DNA from: Salipiger pentaromativorans
GTDB taxonomy: Bacteria > Pseudomonadota > Alphaproteobacteria > Rhodobacterales > Rhodobacteraceae
Length of the DNA: 52,391 bases
Reading direction: 5' to 3'
NCBI RefSeq assembly: GCF_024721115.1
Contig: NZ_JAMDHK010000013.1
Location: 1-52,391 of the forward strand
Numbering within the stretch: the first letter of the stretch is position 1; each line of letters starts with the position of its first letter. The notes beneath the pieces were generated by a model. The model saw only the letters and a list, made by a program, of their open reading frames with translations. It did not search any database and was not told where the DNA came from. Positions 7,630 through 16,638 of this stretch are shown here, piece by piece. The position numbers were made by a program, and so were the translations under genes.

Positions 7630-8952
7630 CTACCCCAACACCGCGCCCAGCGCCTTGTCGAGCTTGTCGACCAGCTCGCCCACCTGATCCTCGGACAGAA
7701 TGAAGGGCGGTGCCAGCAGCACATGATCGCCGTTCTGGCCGTCGATGGTGCCGCTCATCGGATAGCAGATGAGCCCCTCGGCAAAGGCCGCCTTCTTCAG
7801 CTTGCCCGCCACGCCCTTCGAAGGATCGAAGGGCGTCTTGCTCTCGCGGTCCGCGACCAGCTCGACCCCCAGGAACAGCCCGCGCCCGCGGATGTCGCCC
7901 ACATGCGGGTTCTGCCCGAACCGCTCCTCGAGCGCGGCGCGCAGCAGCGCGCCCGTGGGGGCCACCCGGCCCAGAAGCCCGTCGTCCACCAGCCGCTCCA
8001 GCACGGCGCAGGCGCCGGCGCAAGAGGTCGGGTGCCCCAGATAGGTGTGCCCGTGCTGGAAGAACCCCGTCCCGGTTTCGATCGCGGCATAGATCTCGGC
8101 CGAGCAGAGCATCGCCCCGATCGGCGCATAGCCCGCGCCCAGCCCCTTGGCCACGGCGCAGATGTCGGGCGCGACCCCGTCCTGCTCGCAGGCAAAAAGC
8201 GTGCCCGTCCGGCCCATGCCGCACATCACCTCGTCGAGAATCATCAGGATGCCGTAGCGGTCGCAGATCTCGCGGATGCGCTTGAAATAGCCAGGCACCG
8301 CGGGCACCGCCCCCGCCGTGGCGCCGACCACCGGCTCGGCCACGAAAGCCATGACCGTCTCGGGGCCGAGCTCCGTCACCTTGGCCTCGATCTCCGCCGC
8401 CAGCCGTTCGCCGTACTGCTCTTCGCTCTCGCCCGGCGCCATGCCACGATAGGCATAACAGGGCGCCACGTGATGCACGTCGATGAGCAGCGGCGCAAAG
8501 GGTTCGCGGCGCCAGAGATTGCCCCCCGTCGCCAGCGCGCCCAGCGTGTTGCCGTGATAGCTCTGCCGCCGCGCGATGATGTTCACCCGCTGCGGTTCGC
8601 CTTTTTCCAGATGATATTGCCGCGCCAGCTTCAGCGCCGATTCCATCGCCTCGGAGCCGCCGGCGACCACATAGACCCGGTCGAGCCCCTTGGGCGCGAG
8701 CGAAATCAGCCGGTCGGCCAGGCGCTCGGCAGGCTCGGAGGTAAAGAACCCCGTATGCGCAAAAGCCACCTGATCGAGTTGCGCCTTCATCGCGGCAACC
8801 ACCTTGGCATCGCTGTGCCCCAGGCAGGAGACCGCCGCCCCGCCGGAGCCGTCGAGATAGGCCTTCCCTGTGGAATCAAAGAGGTAGACTCCCTCTCCCC
8901 GCGCCACCACCGGCGGCGGGGATTTGGTGTGACGCGGAAAAATATGCGACAT
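7630..8952 (-). CDS. class III aminotransferase (PLP-dependent)
   Basis: This 440-residue protein belongs to the omega-aminotransferase group that moves an amino group from an amine or amino acid to a keto acid, using pyridoxal phosphate. The PLP lysine is Lys269 in AVAKGLGAGYAPIGA. The phosphate-side aspartate is in ILMILDEVMCGMGRTG (Asp240), and GGSEAMESALKLAR is the cofactor-phosphate loop. The full length is usual. It is transcribed away from the TRAP-TAXI transporter with a shared 125-bp promoter region. I infer that the transported compound or its catabolites may be its substrate. The exact substrate cannot be read from the sequence. Confidence 0.88.
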   Translation of the reverse strand: MSHIFPRHTKSPPPVVARGEGVYLFDSTGKAYLDGSGGAAVSCLGHSDAKVVAAMKAQLDQVAFAHTGFFTSEPAERLADRLISLAPKGLDRVYVVAGGSEAMESALKLARQYHLEKGEPQRVNIIARRQSYHGNTLGALATGGNLWRREPFAPLLIDVHHVAPCYAYRGMAPGESEEQYGERLAAEIEAKVTELGPETVMAFVAEPVVGATAGAVPAVPGYFKRIREICDRYGILMILDEVMCGMGRTGTLFACEQDGVAPDICAVAKGLGAGYAPIGAMLCSAEIYAAIETGTGFFQHGHTYLGHPTSCAGACAVLERLVDDGLLGRVAPTGALLRAALEERFGQNPHVGDIRGRGLFLGVELVADRESKTPFDPSKGVAGKLKKAAFAEGLICYPMSGTIDGQNGDHVLLAPPFILSEDQVGELVDKLDKALGAVLG

Positions 8953-9077
8953 CCTGGATCATCCTGTAGACTGACGCCGGGTCATTCATAAGCAATATTG
9001 CCCTGTTTGCTTCCCTGCGTTCTTCTGGGCACTATCATCATTATAAATTCAATCAAGATCACAGGGAGCAAGATCTG

Positions 9078-10043
9078 ATGAAAAAATCCGTCTTCGGCGC
9101 CGTTCTGTCCGGCGCACTCGTCGTTTCTGCCGCCGCCACGGCGCAGGACCAGCAATTCATCTCCATCGGCACCGGCGGCGTGACCGGCGTCTACTACCCG
9201 ACCGGTGGTGCGATCTGCCGTCTGGTGAACAAGAGCCGCAAGGAACACGGCATCCGCTGCGCCGTGGAATCGACCGGCGGCTCGGTCTACAACATCAACA
9301 CCATCAAGGCCGGCGAGCTGGAATTCGGCGTCGCCCAGTCGGACTGGCAGTACCACGCCTATAACGGCACCTCGAAATTCGAGGGCAACGCCTTCCCCGA
9401 ACTGCGCGCGGTGTTCTCGGTGCATGCCGAACCCTTCACCCTGCTCGCCCGCGCCGATTCCGGCGTCGAGAAATTCGAGGATCTCAAAGGCAAGCGCGTG
9501 AACGTGGGCAACCCCGGCTCCGGCCAGCGCGCCACGATGGAAGTGGTGATGAGCGCCTTCGGAATCGGCATGGACGATCTGGCGCTGGCGACCGAATACA
9601 AGGGCGCCGAGATGGCCCAGCAGCTTTGCGACGGCAATATCGACGCGATGATCTACACCATCGGTCACCCCGCGGCCGCCATCCAGGAAGCCACCACCAC
9701 CTGTGACGTGAAACTCATCGACGTGGTGGGCGAGCCGATCGACACGCTGGTCGCCGACAACCCCTATTACCGAGTCGCGACCATTCCGGGCGGCATGTAT
9801 GCGGGCAACCCCGACGACACCACCACCTTCGGCGTCGGCGCGACCTTCGTCTCCTCCACCGACGTGCCCGAGGACGTGGTCTATGTGGTCGCCAAGGCGG
9901 TGATGGAGAACCTCGACGATTTCCGCCAACTGCACCCGGCCTTCGCCAATCTCGAGGCCGCGCAGATGGTCAAGGACGGTCTGTCCGCGCCGCTGCACCC
10001 GGGCGCCGAGAAAGCCTATAAAGAGCTCGGTCTCATCGAATAA
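9078..10043 (+). CDS. TAXI-family TRAP transporter solute-binding protein
   Basis: This 321-residue periplasmic protein has a Sec signal peptide ([23 protein letters not shown]), with cleavage after about residue 22-23. The mature N-terminus [20 protein letters not shown] is the signature of TAXI proteins, which bind small organic solutes for a TRAP permease. [13 protein letters not shown] and [18 protein letters not shown] are further family segments. An AGGGAGC ribosome site precedes the ATG. The cognate permease follows after 113 bases, with a strong stem-loop between them. Known TAXI ligands include glutamate and dicarboxylates; the ligand here is unknown. Confidence 0.93.
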   Translation: MKKSVFGAVLSGALVVSAAATAQDQQFISIGTGGVTGVYYPTGGAICRLVNKSRKEHGIRCAVESTGGSVYNINTIKAGELEFGVAQSDWQYHAYNGTSKFEGNAFPELRAVFSVHAEPFTLLARADSGVEKFEDLKGKRVNVGNPGSGQRATMEVVMSAFGIGMDDLALATEYKGAEMAQQLCDGNIDAMIYTIGHPAAAIQEATTTCDVKLIDVVGEPIDTLVADNPYYRVATIPGGMYAGNPDDTTTFGVGATFVSSTDVPEDVVYVVAKAVMENLDDFRQLHPAFANLEAAQMVKDGLSAPLHPGAEKAYKELGLIE

Positions 10044-10060
10044 GGCGGATCTTCCGCCAC

Positions 10061-10083
10061 GCGGGCGCCCCTGAGGCGCCCGC
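10061..10083 (+). promoter_or_regulatory. intercistronic stem-loop between TAXI binding protein and permease
   Basis: GCGGGCGCC (10061-10069) pairs perfectly with GGCGCCCGC (10075-10083) around a 5-base loop. No T-run follows. Such hairpins commonly protect the 3' end of the binding-protein message so that it is made in excess over the permease. An AT-rich stretch with a TATAAT (10136-10141) follows but I see no matching -35 element. Confidence 0.6.
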
Positions 10084-10156
10084 AAGCATTTCGGGACTTG
10101 CGGGCGCAAAAGACACCGCAAGCCTATAAAAAACATATAATTTCAAAAACGGGGAT

Positions 10157-12790
10157 ATGGAGATGGTGGATCAGCCGTCAACGGAACGCAGTGCCGACGA
10201 TATGGTCGCCGAAGCCGACACCGGCGCGCGCAACCCGACCAACTGGCAAGGCTCGCTCATTCTGGGAACCTGCATCGCCTGGTCGATCTTTCAGCTCTAC
10301 ATCGCCTCGAAGATCCCGGGCATTCTCGCCCAGGCCACGGGCATGAGCATCTTTGCCAATATCGTCGCCCAAGCGCGGTTCGTGCACCTGGCCTTTGCGC
10401 TGGCGCTCGCCACCATGGCGTTTCCGCTGACCAAATCCGCCCCGCGCGACCGCATCCCCGCCTATGACTGGGCGCTGATGGTGCTGGGTGTCGCGGCCTG
10501 TCTCTATCTCGTGGTCTTCCGCTTCCAGATCGCCGACCGTCCGGGGCTCTGGAGTCCCTCCGACATCACCATGTCCGCCATCGGCATGATCTGCCTGATG
10601 ATCGCGGTCTATCGCTCGCTCGGCCTGCCGCTAGTGATCATCGCCAGCGCCTTTGTCGCCTTCGCCTTCTTCGGCGGCTATTCCGAATGGGCGCGCAATA
10701 TCACCAATTACGGCGGCGCCTCGCTGCACAAAGCGCTCGGCCATTACTGGATGCAGACCGAAGGCGTCTTCGGCGTGGCACTCGGGGTTTCGACCTCGAT
10801 GATCTTCCTCTTCGTGCTCTTCGGCGCCCTGCTCGACCGCGCGGGCGGCGGCAACTGGTTCATCAAGGTCGCCATCGCGCTCCTGGGCGCGCTGCGCGGC
10901 GGACCCGCCAAGGCCTCGGTGCTCTCCTCGATGATGACCGGCATGATTTCCGGCTCCTCCATCGCCAACACCGTGACCACCGGCACCTTCACCATTCCGC
11001 TGATGAAGCGCATCGGCTTTCCCGCCGAAAAGGCCGGGGCCGTCGAGGTGGCGAGCTCGACCAACGGCCAGCTCACCCCGCCGGTGATGGGGGCCGCCGC
11101 CTTCCTGATGGTGGAATATGTCAACATTCCCTATATCGACGTGGTCAAACACGCCTTCCTGCCGGCGGTGATCTCCTACATCGCGCTGCTCTATATCGTG
11201 CATCTGGAAAGCCTGAAGATGGGGCTGACCGGGCTCAAGAAGGACGGGCGCAGGATCGGCGTTCTGATGATCATGATCCTGTTCCTGTCGGGCTTCATCT
11301 TCCTCGGGCTCTGCACCTTCGCGATGATCGGCATCCGCGCGGCGCTCGACCCGATCATGAGCGAGTCCGTCTATGGCGCGGTGGCGCTGGTGGCGGTGCT
11401 TTACGTGGTGCTGGTCTGGGTGTCGTCGAAATTCCCCGACATCGCGATGGACGACCCGAACGCGCCTGTCCCGCACGCGCCGCGCCTGACGCCGACGCTG
11501 ATCGGCGGGGCCTATTTCGCGCTGCCGATCTTCATCCTCGTCTGGAACCTGATGGTGCGTACCGAAAGCCTGGAACGGCTGTCGCCCGCGCTCTCGGCTT
11601 TCTGGGCAACGGTCTTCATGATCATCATCGCGCTGACCCACCGCCCGCTCAAGGCGATGTTCCGGGGCGGTGAGGCGGCAAGCGAGCTCCGCGCAGGATG
11701 GGGCGATTTCATCCAGGGCCTGATCCTCGGCGCGCGCAATATGATCGGCATCGGTGTGGCCACCGGCGCCGCCGGCATCATCGTCGGAACGATCTCTCTG
11801 ACCGGCGCGCATCAGGTCATCGGCCAGGTGATCGAGGTGGTCTCGGGCGGCAACCTGATGGTGCTGCTGATCCTCGTCGCCGTGCTGTCGCTCATCCTCG
11901 GGATGGGGCTGCCCACCACCGCGAACTACATCGTGGTCTCCAGCCTCATGGCGCCGGTGATCATCAGCGTCGGCGCGCAGGCCGGTCTGGTGGTGCCGCT
12001 GATCGCGGTACATATGTTCGTTTTCTATTTCGGCATCCTTGCCGACGACACGCCGCCGGTGGGGCTTGCCGCCTATGCGGCGGCGGCGATCTCGCGCGGC
12101 GATCCGATCAAGACCGGCCTTCAGGGGTTCGGCTACGACATCCGCACGGCGCTCTTGCCCTTCCTCTTCATCTTCAACACCGATCTGCTGCTGATCGACG
12201 TGACCTTTGCGCACGCGGTGTTCGTGTTCTTCATCGCGCTGCTGGCCATGCTGCTCTTTGCCGCCGCCACGCAGGGCTATTTCATCGCGAAATCGAAGAT
12301 CTGGGAAAGCGCGGTGCTGCTCTTCATCGCCTTCATGCTGTTCCGGCCCGGTTTCTTCCTGGACATGGTCGAGGATCCTTTCGTCACCGCTTCGGGCAAC
12401 GCGGCGCTGGAGCTGATGGCCGAAGAGCCCGACGGGTTCGACCTGCGGCTGATGGTCGAGGGGCCGGATTTCGACACCGGCAAGCTGCGCCCCACCACCG
12501 TGGTCATCCCCGCCGTGGCGGGCGATGCGGAGGCGGCGCTTTCGGCGCAGGGGCTGTCGGTCATGGAGGAAGACGGAACGCTGCTGCTGGACGAACCCTT
12601 CCCCGGCACGCCGCTCTTCGACCAGCTCGGCACCGAGTACGATTATTACGGCGATAGCCCGGTGGTGATCTCGGCGGTGCAGGTCGAAAGCGAGCGCTTC
12701 GCCAAGGAGTGGTTCTTTATCCCGGCGCTGCTGCTGCTGGCGGGGGTCGTGATGATCCAGCGCCCGCGCGCCACGCAACCGGCCTTCTGA
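10157..12790 (+). CDS. TRAP transporter permease, fused small and large subunits
   Basis: This 877-residue inner-membrane protein joins the four-helix DctQ-like part (about residues 30-150) to the DctM-like channel part, as is usual for TAXI systems. GSSIANTVTTGTFTIPLMKRIG and LGMGLPTTANYIVV are typical of the large subunit. The last 170 residues form a soluble DUF3394-like domain ending in two hydrophobic stretches. TRAP permeases import solutes with a sodium gradient. ATG codons at 10157 and 10163 are both possible starts. The USP gene follows 12 bases after the stop. Confidence 0.93.
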   Translation: MEMVDQPSTERSADDMVAEADTGARNPTNWQGSLILGTCIAWSIFQLYIASKIPGILAQATGMSIFANIVAQARFVHLAFALALATMAFPLTKSAPRDRIPAYDWALMVLGVAACLYLVVFRFQIADRPGLWSPSDITMSAIGMICLMIAVYRSLGLPLVIIASAFVAFAFFGGYSEWARNITNYGGASLHKALGHYWMQTEGVFGVALGVSTSMIFLFVLFGALLDRAGGGNWFIKVAIALLGALRGGPAKASVLSSMMTGMISGSSIANTVTTGTFTIPLMKRIGFPAEKAGAVEVASSTNGQLTPPVMGAAAFLMVEYVNIPYIDVVKHAFLPAVISYIALLYIVHLESLKMGLTGLKKDGRRIGVLMIMILFLSGFIFLGLCTFAMIGIRAALDPIMSESVYGAVALVAVLYVVLVWVSSKFPDIAMDDPNAPVPHAPRLTPTLIGGAYFALPIFILVWNLMVRTESLERLSPALSAFWATVFMIIIALTHRPLKAMFRGGEAASELRAGWGDFIQGLILGARNMIGIGVATGAAGIIVGTISLTGAHQVIGQVIEVVSGGNLMVLLILVAVLSLILGMGLPTTANYIVVSSLMAPVIISVGAQAGLVVPLIAVHMFVFYFGILADDTPPVGLAAYAAAAISRGDPIKTGLQGFGYDIRTALLPFLFIFNTDLLLIDVTFAHAVFVFFIALLAMLLFAAATQGYFIAKSKIWESAVLLFIAFMLFRPGFFLDMVEDPFVTASGNAALELMAEEPDGFDLRLMVEGPDFDTGKLRPTTVVIPAVAGDAEAALSAQGLSVMEEDGTLLLDEPFPGTPLFDQLGTEYDYYGDSPVVISAVQVESERFAKEWFFIPALLLLAGVVMIQRPRATQPAF

Positions 12791-12802
12791 GGAGGACAGG
12801 CG

Positions 12803-13228
12803 ATGTTCAAGACGATCCTGCTGGCAGTCGATATGAACGACCTGCCGGAATCCGGCCATGTGGCCGAGGCGGCGGTGCGCATGGCGCAATGCGAAGGCGC
12901 CAGGCTGCATGTGATCAACGTCATCCCCGGCTCGGGGATGGCGATGGTCGGCTCCTATCTGGGGCCGGATCAGGCCAATGCGATCAAATCCGAGGCGGCG
13001 GAAAAGCTGAAGAGCTGGGCCGCCGAGGCGATCCCCGAGGCGCTGCTGGGCGAACTGCATGTGATGCAGGGCACGATCTATCACGAGATCCTCAAGATGG
13101 CGCAGAAGGTCGGCGCCGACGTGATCGTGGTCGGCGCCAACCGCCCGGCGCTGAAGGATTACCTCGTCGGCCCCAACGCCGCCCGCGTGGTGCGCCACGC
13201 GCCGCAATCGGTGCTGGTGATCCGCTGA
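12803..13228 (+). CDS. universal stress protein, UspA family
   Basis: This 141-residue cytoplasmic protein has the UspA fold: the opening MFKTILLAVDMND, a central helix-rich region and the final IVVGANRPALKDYLVGPNAARVV. The ATP-loop G-x2-G-x9-G is altered (GANRPALKDYLVGPNA), so nucleotide binding is uncertain. It lies 12 bases after the TRAP permease behind a GAGGA ribosome site. A Usp gene (teaD) follows the TRAP transporter TeaABC of Halomonas and binds ATP to tune transport, so a similar regulatory role is likely here. Confidence 0.9.
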   Translation: MFKTILLAVDMNDLPESGHVAEAAVRMAQCEGARLHVINVIPGSGMAMVGSYLGPDQANAIKSEAAEKLKSWAAEAIPEALLGELHVMQGTIYHEILKMAQKVGADVIVVGANRPALKDYLVGPNAARVVRHAPQSVLVIR

Positions 13229-13330
13229 GACATCGGCGCAGCTCGGAACACCTGGCAAAAGGTCGTGCAAAGCGTAGTGCGTGCCGTTAAAGGCCTTGCG
13301 TTAGTCACATATCGAGAGACCACCAAGCGC

Positions 13331-15247
13331 ATGTTCCCTGATTTCTCTGCGTTCCGGATGCAACATCGCCCGGACGTAAGCGCCCCGATCGGCGTTGGCC
13401 TGTCATCCAGCGCCTGTTTCGTCGATTGGTACGGACGGGGCGCCCGGGATGTGCTGGTCTCAGGACACCCATGGTACTTCTCAGGCGGCGTGTATCTTTG
13501 CCTTCAAGACTTGCAGAAAAGCGGACCCGACAAACCCGTCTACTTTCCCCCCACCCGTTTGCATGGAATCAACGGGCACTTCGTTTTTCCCGCCCCGCAG
13601 CCTGATGGCAGTTTCGATCTACTGAGCTATTCTCCGCGAAATCCAGGACCACGCAGCCGGCAGTCCGGGCGCAGCATCGGTTGGATTCACCGCCACCGAA
13701 ACGCCGGCAATAGAGACTGCCCGGTCTTTCATGCGCTGCCCGACGATGTTCCCTGCCAAAACGGCTCTCTGGAAAAACAACTGGCGGGCGCGCGCCTTAT
13801 GTCGATCACGCCGGAATACGACACCGAAGGCCGTCTTTGCGCGGTCATTGTCTCTATCAATACCGACCCAGATGCCTATTGGCCCGACCGTCGCCAGCCC
13901 TGGCAACAGGACAACGCCATGAACGCACCCTTCGATTCCCGAGGCGACTGGCGTGGACAAGCCGCAAAGATGCAGGTCCTGCGCTTTCCGTTCGATAAAA
14001 ACCGCGACCGGCCCCTTTTCGGCAGTCCGAAGATCATCGCAGAGTCCACCAGCCTGTTTACCGTCGATGCTGCACTCCGTCAGGACTCCTCCGGAGAAAA
14101 GACGTTGATCATGCGTAGCGATACTGACTTTCTGAGCATCGGCGAGCCAGCCGCTCCCCCGGAGGCGGCGCCCTTACGCATTCGGCTACGGGACCATTTT
14201 TTCAACACGCAAATCTTTTCCCCACCCAAGCCATTGCGCGGGACAGCAGATCTTCTGATCTCCGGAAACACTGGCTACATCTCCTATCTGGGTAACTCGA
14301 ACGAGACCGTTCAGGAAACACGGCTCGAAGCGTTTGGCACGGCGATGCGGGTCGGGACGCTTGCCGTTCCCAGTGCCGTACTGCACGATGGTGGTGTCCG
14401 AGTCTATGTGGGAGATGCCACCGGCCATATCCACTGCGCGACGGGCACGCGACAGACTGGGCTCGGCCCATCACAATGCGTGCGAGATCCGGTCGGAGAG
14501 ATATGCCATCAGGCCGGGCCGAACGGGTCCATTCAGGGCCCGAATGAACGCCGGTGGGGCTATGTCAATCCGCTCGCGACTGCCTGGACACAGGCTCACG
14601 CTCCGGATCTGATCGTGAACGATATAACCGGGAGCTGCGTGCTCTACCCCTCGACCGGCGACCCGGATGGGCTTCTTTTCGGCGCCGCTCGCGCGCTGAC
14701 CCTTGACGGCGCACCGCTATGTCTGACCTGGAGATCTCGCCCCGCTCGCTGGTCATCAACCGAGCTGCTCGTGCATATGGAAGATGGACTTCGGCTTGTT
14801 GAGCGGAGTGGAGAAGACCCATACGCTCTGCACAGCGGACGGCGCGTGCGCTTCAGCGACGGTTCTCCCGTTGCTGCGGGGATGCAAGGCGGATTGGCAG
14901 GGCGATCCGTACTGCAACGCGTCGACTGCCCTGGCTCGCAGCACAGCTCTGTTCTGGCAGCGATCGACCATCGCTCAGCCGCAGCATTCGGAGCGCCGCA
15001 GCTAGCGGGATCGGCAATCGTTCTGTTGAAGGTCGCGGAGGATGCGGAAGACCTTGTGCTCCATCCCGCCATCTTGTTGAAAACGCGCACTGGGAGTCCC
15101 TTGATCCTGGGCAGCCATAATCCAGGCGTGAGCTATTGCGCGCAAGGCTGGGACGACGACGAAGGGACATTGATTGCGGGGGCGGAGGATGGACATCTCT
15201 ATGCCTTTCCGGCTTCCGAATTTCCCGACCTGACGGACCCCAACTGA
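13331..15247 (+). CDS. unrecognised beta-propeller-like protein in a low-GC patch
   Basis: I do not recognise the family. From the ATG at 13331 it is 638 residues; a GTG at 13265 would give 660, and neither has a good ribosome site. Short stretches resemble propeller blades: ACFVDWYGRGARDVLVSG near the start, GGVRVYVGDATGHIHC in the middle and GTLIAGAEDGHLYAFPASEF at the end. The latter resembles PQQ/WD-type blades. No signal peptide or membrane segment is visible. Base composition is clearly lower in GC, with many non-preferred codons compared with its neighbours. This suggests acquisition by transfer. Its reading frame is intact. Confidence 0.6.
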   Translation: MFPDFSAFRMQHRPDVSAPIGVGLSSSACFVDWYGRGARDVLVSGHPWYFSGGVYLCLQDLQKSGPDKPVYFPPTRLHGINGHFVFPAPQPDGSFDLLSYSPRNPGPRSRQSGRSIGWIHRHRNAGNRDCPVFHALPDDVPCQNGSLEKQLAGARLMSITPEYDTEGRLCAVIVSINTDPDAYWPDRRQPWQQDNAMNAPFDSRGDWRGQAAKMQVLRFPFDKNRDRPLFGSPKIIAESTSLFTVDAALRQDSSGEKTLIMRSDTDFLSIGEPAAPPEAAPLRIRLRDHFFNTQIFSPPKPLRGTADLLISGNTGYISYLGNSNETVQETRLEAFGTAMRVGTLAVPSAVLHDGGVRVYVGDATGHIHCATGTRQTGLGPSQCVRDPVGEICHQAGPNGSIQGPNERRWGYVNPLATAWTQAHAPDLIVNDITGSCVLYPSTGDPDGLLFGAARALTLDGAPLCLTWRSRPARWSSTELLVHMEDGLRLVERSGEDPYALHSGRRVRFSDGSPVAAGMQGGLAGRSVLQRVDCPGSQHSSVLAAIDHRSAAAFGAPQLAGSAIVLLKVAEDAEDLVLHPAILLKTRTGSPLILGSHNPGVSYCAQGWDDDEGTLIAGAEDGHLYAFPASEFPDLTDPN

Positions 15248-15509
15248 CGCAAAGCTGCAAGACGATGCCTTTTTCTACCCGTCTCTTTTTTCCGGCTCAT
15301 CATGAGCAGCCTCTCGTTTCCGAGTGGCAACTCCCAGGTCAGTGGTATGCAGGTTATTCCGGCATGACCAAGAACTGACGGGATCACCTGTACTTCGGTC
15401 CGGATTTTCGTGGCTAGCTCTGCCGACGTCCCCCCGACCCTACAATGACACGTGCCAGAATGTGCCACGCTCCAAGAGCCGAACAACATTCCCGCTTGGG
15501 GAAACCCGC

Positions 15510-16064
15510 CTATACCCGTGCGATCACCACGACATAGACGCACGCCTCCGCGCCCGGATTGACGAAGGCGCAGCGCTGCGGAGCGCCCAAAGTCAGGCAG
15601 TCGTCGGGGCCGAGATCCCAGCACCTCTCGCCCTCCTCGAACAGCAACCGCCCCGACAGCACCCAGACCGACTGCATCAGAAAGCTGTAGGCCTCGGGCG
15701 GGAAGCCCACGCGCGCACCGGGCGGCAGGGTCACGCGGATGATGTCGATCCCCTGCCCCGCGCTCATGGGCGCGGCGATGCGTTCGCGCAGATACCCGGT
15801 CTCGGGATCCTGCCAGAGCCGCGCCGGGTCCCCCGCCTGCGACAGCCGCGTCACCGCCTGCGCGGGCGCCGCCAGAAGCTCGGACATCGTCAGCCCAAAG
15901 GCGCCGGACAGCCGCCCCAGAACCGTCGCCGTCGGGCTGCTCTCGCCGCGCTCGATCCGGTTGATCATCGCGCGCGACACGCCGGACCGCTCTGCAAGCG
16001 CGGTCAGCGACCACCCCCGCCGATCGCGCTCCTCGCGGATTTTTTGTCCTAGACCTTCCGTCAT
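15510..16064 (-). CDS. XRE-family regulator with cupin sensor domain
   Basis: This 184-residue cytoplasmic DNA-binding protein has a helix-turn-helix at about residues 5-60 (GWSLTALAERSGVSRAMINRIERGESSPTATV is split by helices here). The C-terminal cupin (about 100-180) contains LPPGARVGFPPEA and DCLTLGAPQRCAFVNP. Such HTH-cupin proteins repress nearby genes and respond to a small ligand. The ATG at 16064 is chosen because the HTH follows directly. It is divergent from the GNAT-DMT pair with only 55 bases between starts, so it probably regulates that pair and itself through the operator at 16069. Confidence 0.9.
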   Translation of the reverse strand: MTEGLGQKIREERDRRGWSLTALAERSGVSRAMINRIERGESSPTATVLGRLSGAFGLTMSELLAAPAQAVTRLSQAGDPARLWQDPETGYLRERIAAPMSAGQGIDIIRVTLPPGARVGFPPEAYSFLMQSVWVLSGRLLFEEGERCWDLGPDDCLTLGAPQRCAFVNPGAEACVYVVVIARV

Positions 16065-16068
16065 GATC

Positions 16069-16084
16069 GTCTCATATATTAGAC
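16069..16084. promoter_or_regulatory. candidate operator between the XRE-cupin and GNAT genes
   Basis: GTCTCATATATTAGAC is a 16-bp palindrome with one mismatched pair. It lies 5 bases upstream of the XRE start and 36 bases upstream of the GNAT start. The ATATAT core may overlap a -10 element. Its position fits an operator for the adjacent HTH regulator. Confidence 0.5.
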
Positions 16085-16119
16085 AATCTTTGACCCGCCA
16101 AGCTCCTTCGGACTCCGCC

Positions 16120-16638
16120 ATGGACATTCTCGACGCCACCGAAGCCGACCTGCCCGGCATTCTGGCCATCTACAACGACGCGGTGCTGACCACCGCCGCG
16201 ATCTGGAACGAGACACCCGTCGATCTCGGGAACCGCCATGCCTGGTGGCGCGATCGCATCGCCCAGGGCTATCCGGTGCTGGTGGCGCGCGACGGTGGCG
16301 AGGTGCTGGCCTATGCGAGCTTCGGCAACTGGCGCGACTGGGAGGGCTACCGCCACACGGTGGAACATTCGATCTATGTGCGCGCCGAGAGTCGCGGACG
16401 CGGCATCGCCTCGCTCCTGCTGCCGGCGCTGGTCGAGCGCGCGCGGGATCTGGGCAAACATGTCATGGTCGCCGGGATCGAAAGCGGCAATGCCGCGTCG
16501 ATCCGGCTGCACAGGCGTCACGGGTTCGAGGTGACCGGCGAGATGCGCGAGGTCGGCGCGAAATTCGGCCGCTGGCTCGACCTCACCTTCCTTCAACGCC
16601 GGCTGGACGCGCGCCCCGCCCCGGACGCGCGGCCATGA
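16120..16638 (+). CDS. GNAT acetyltransferase, phosphinothricin/methionine-sulfoximine type
   Basis: This 172-residue cytoplasmic enzyme transfers an acetyl group from acetyl-CoA to an amine. The start MDILDATEADLPGILAIYNDAVLTT and the segment AIWNETPVDLGNRHAWW are typical of the Pat/MddA (YncA) subgroup, which acetylates phosphinothricin and methionine sulfoximine or sulfone. The acetyl-CoA loop is SRGRGIASLL near residue 89. The C-terminal LHRRHGFEVTGEMREVGAKFGRW is also diagnostic. It overlaps the DMT transporter start (ATGA). I infer detoxification of amino acid analogues; the substrate is not proven. Confidence 0.87.
   Translation: MDILDATEADLPGILAIYNDAVLTTAAIWNETPVDLGNRHAWWRDRIAQGYPVLVARDGGEVLAYASFGNWRDWEGYRHTVEHSIYVRAESRGRGIASLLLPALVERARDLGKHVMVAGIESGNAASIRLHRRHGFEVTGEMREVGAKFGRWLDLTFLQRRLDARPAPDARP

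Noticed and set aside
10631-13270. 879-codon antisense frame over the TRAP permease and uspA
   Set aside because: Composition (His, Arg, Asp, Gln rich) is that of a reverse-complement shadow and it crosses two well-supported plus-strand genes.
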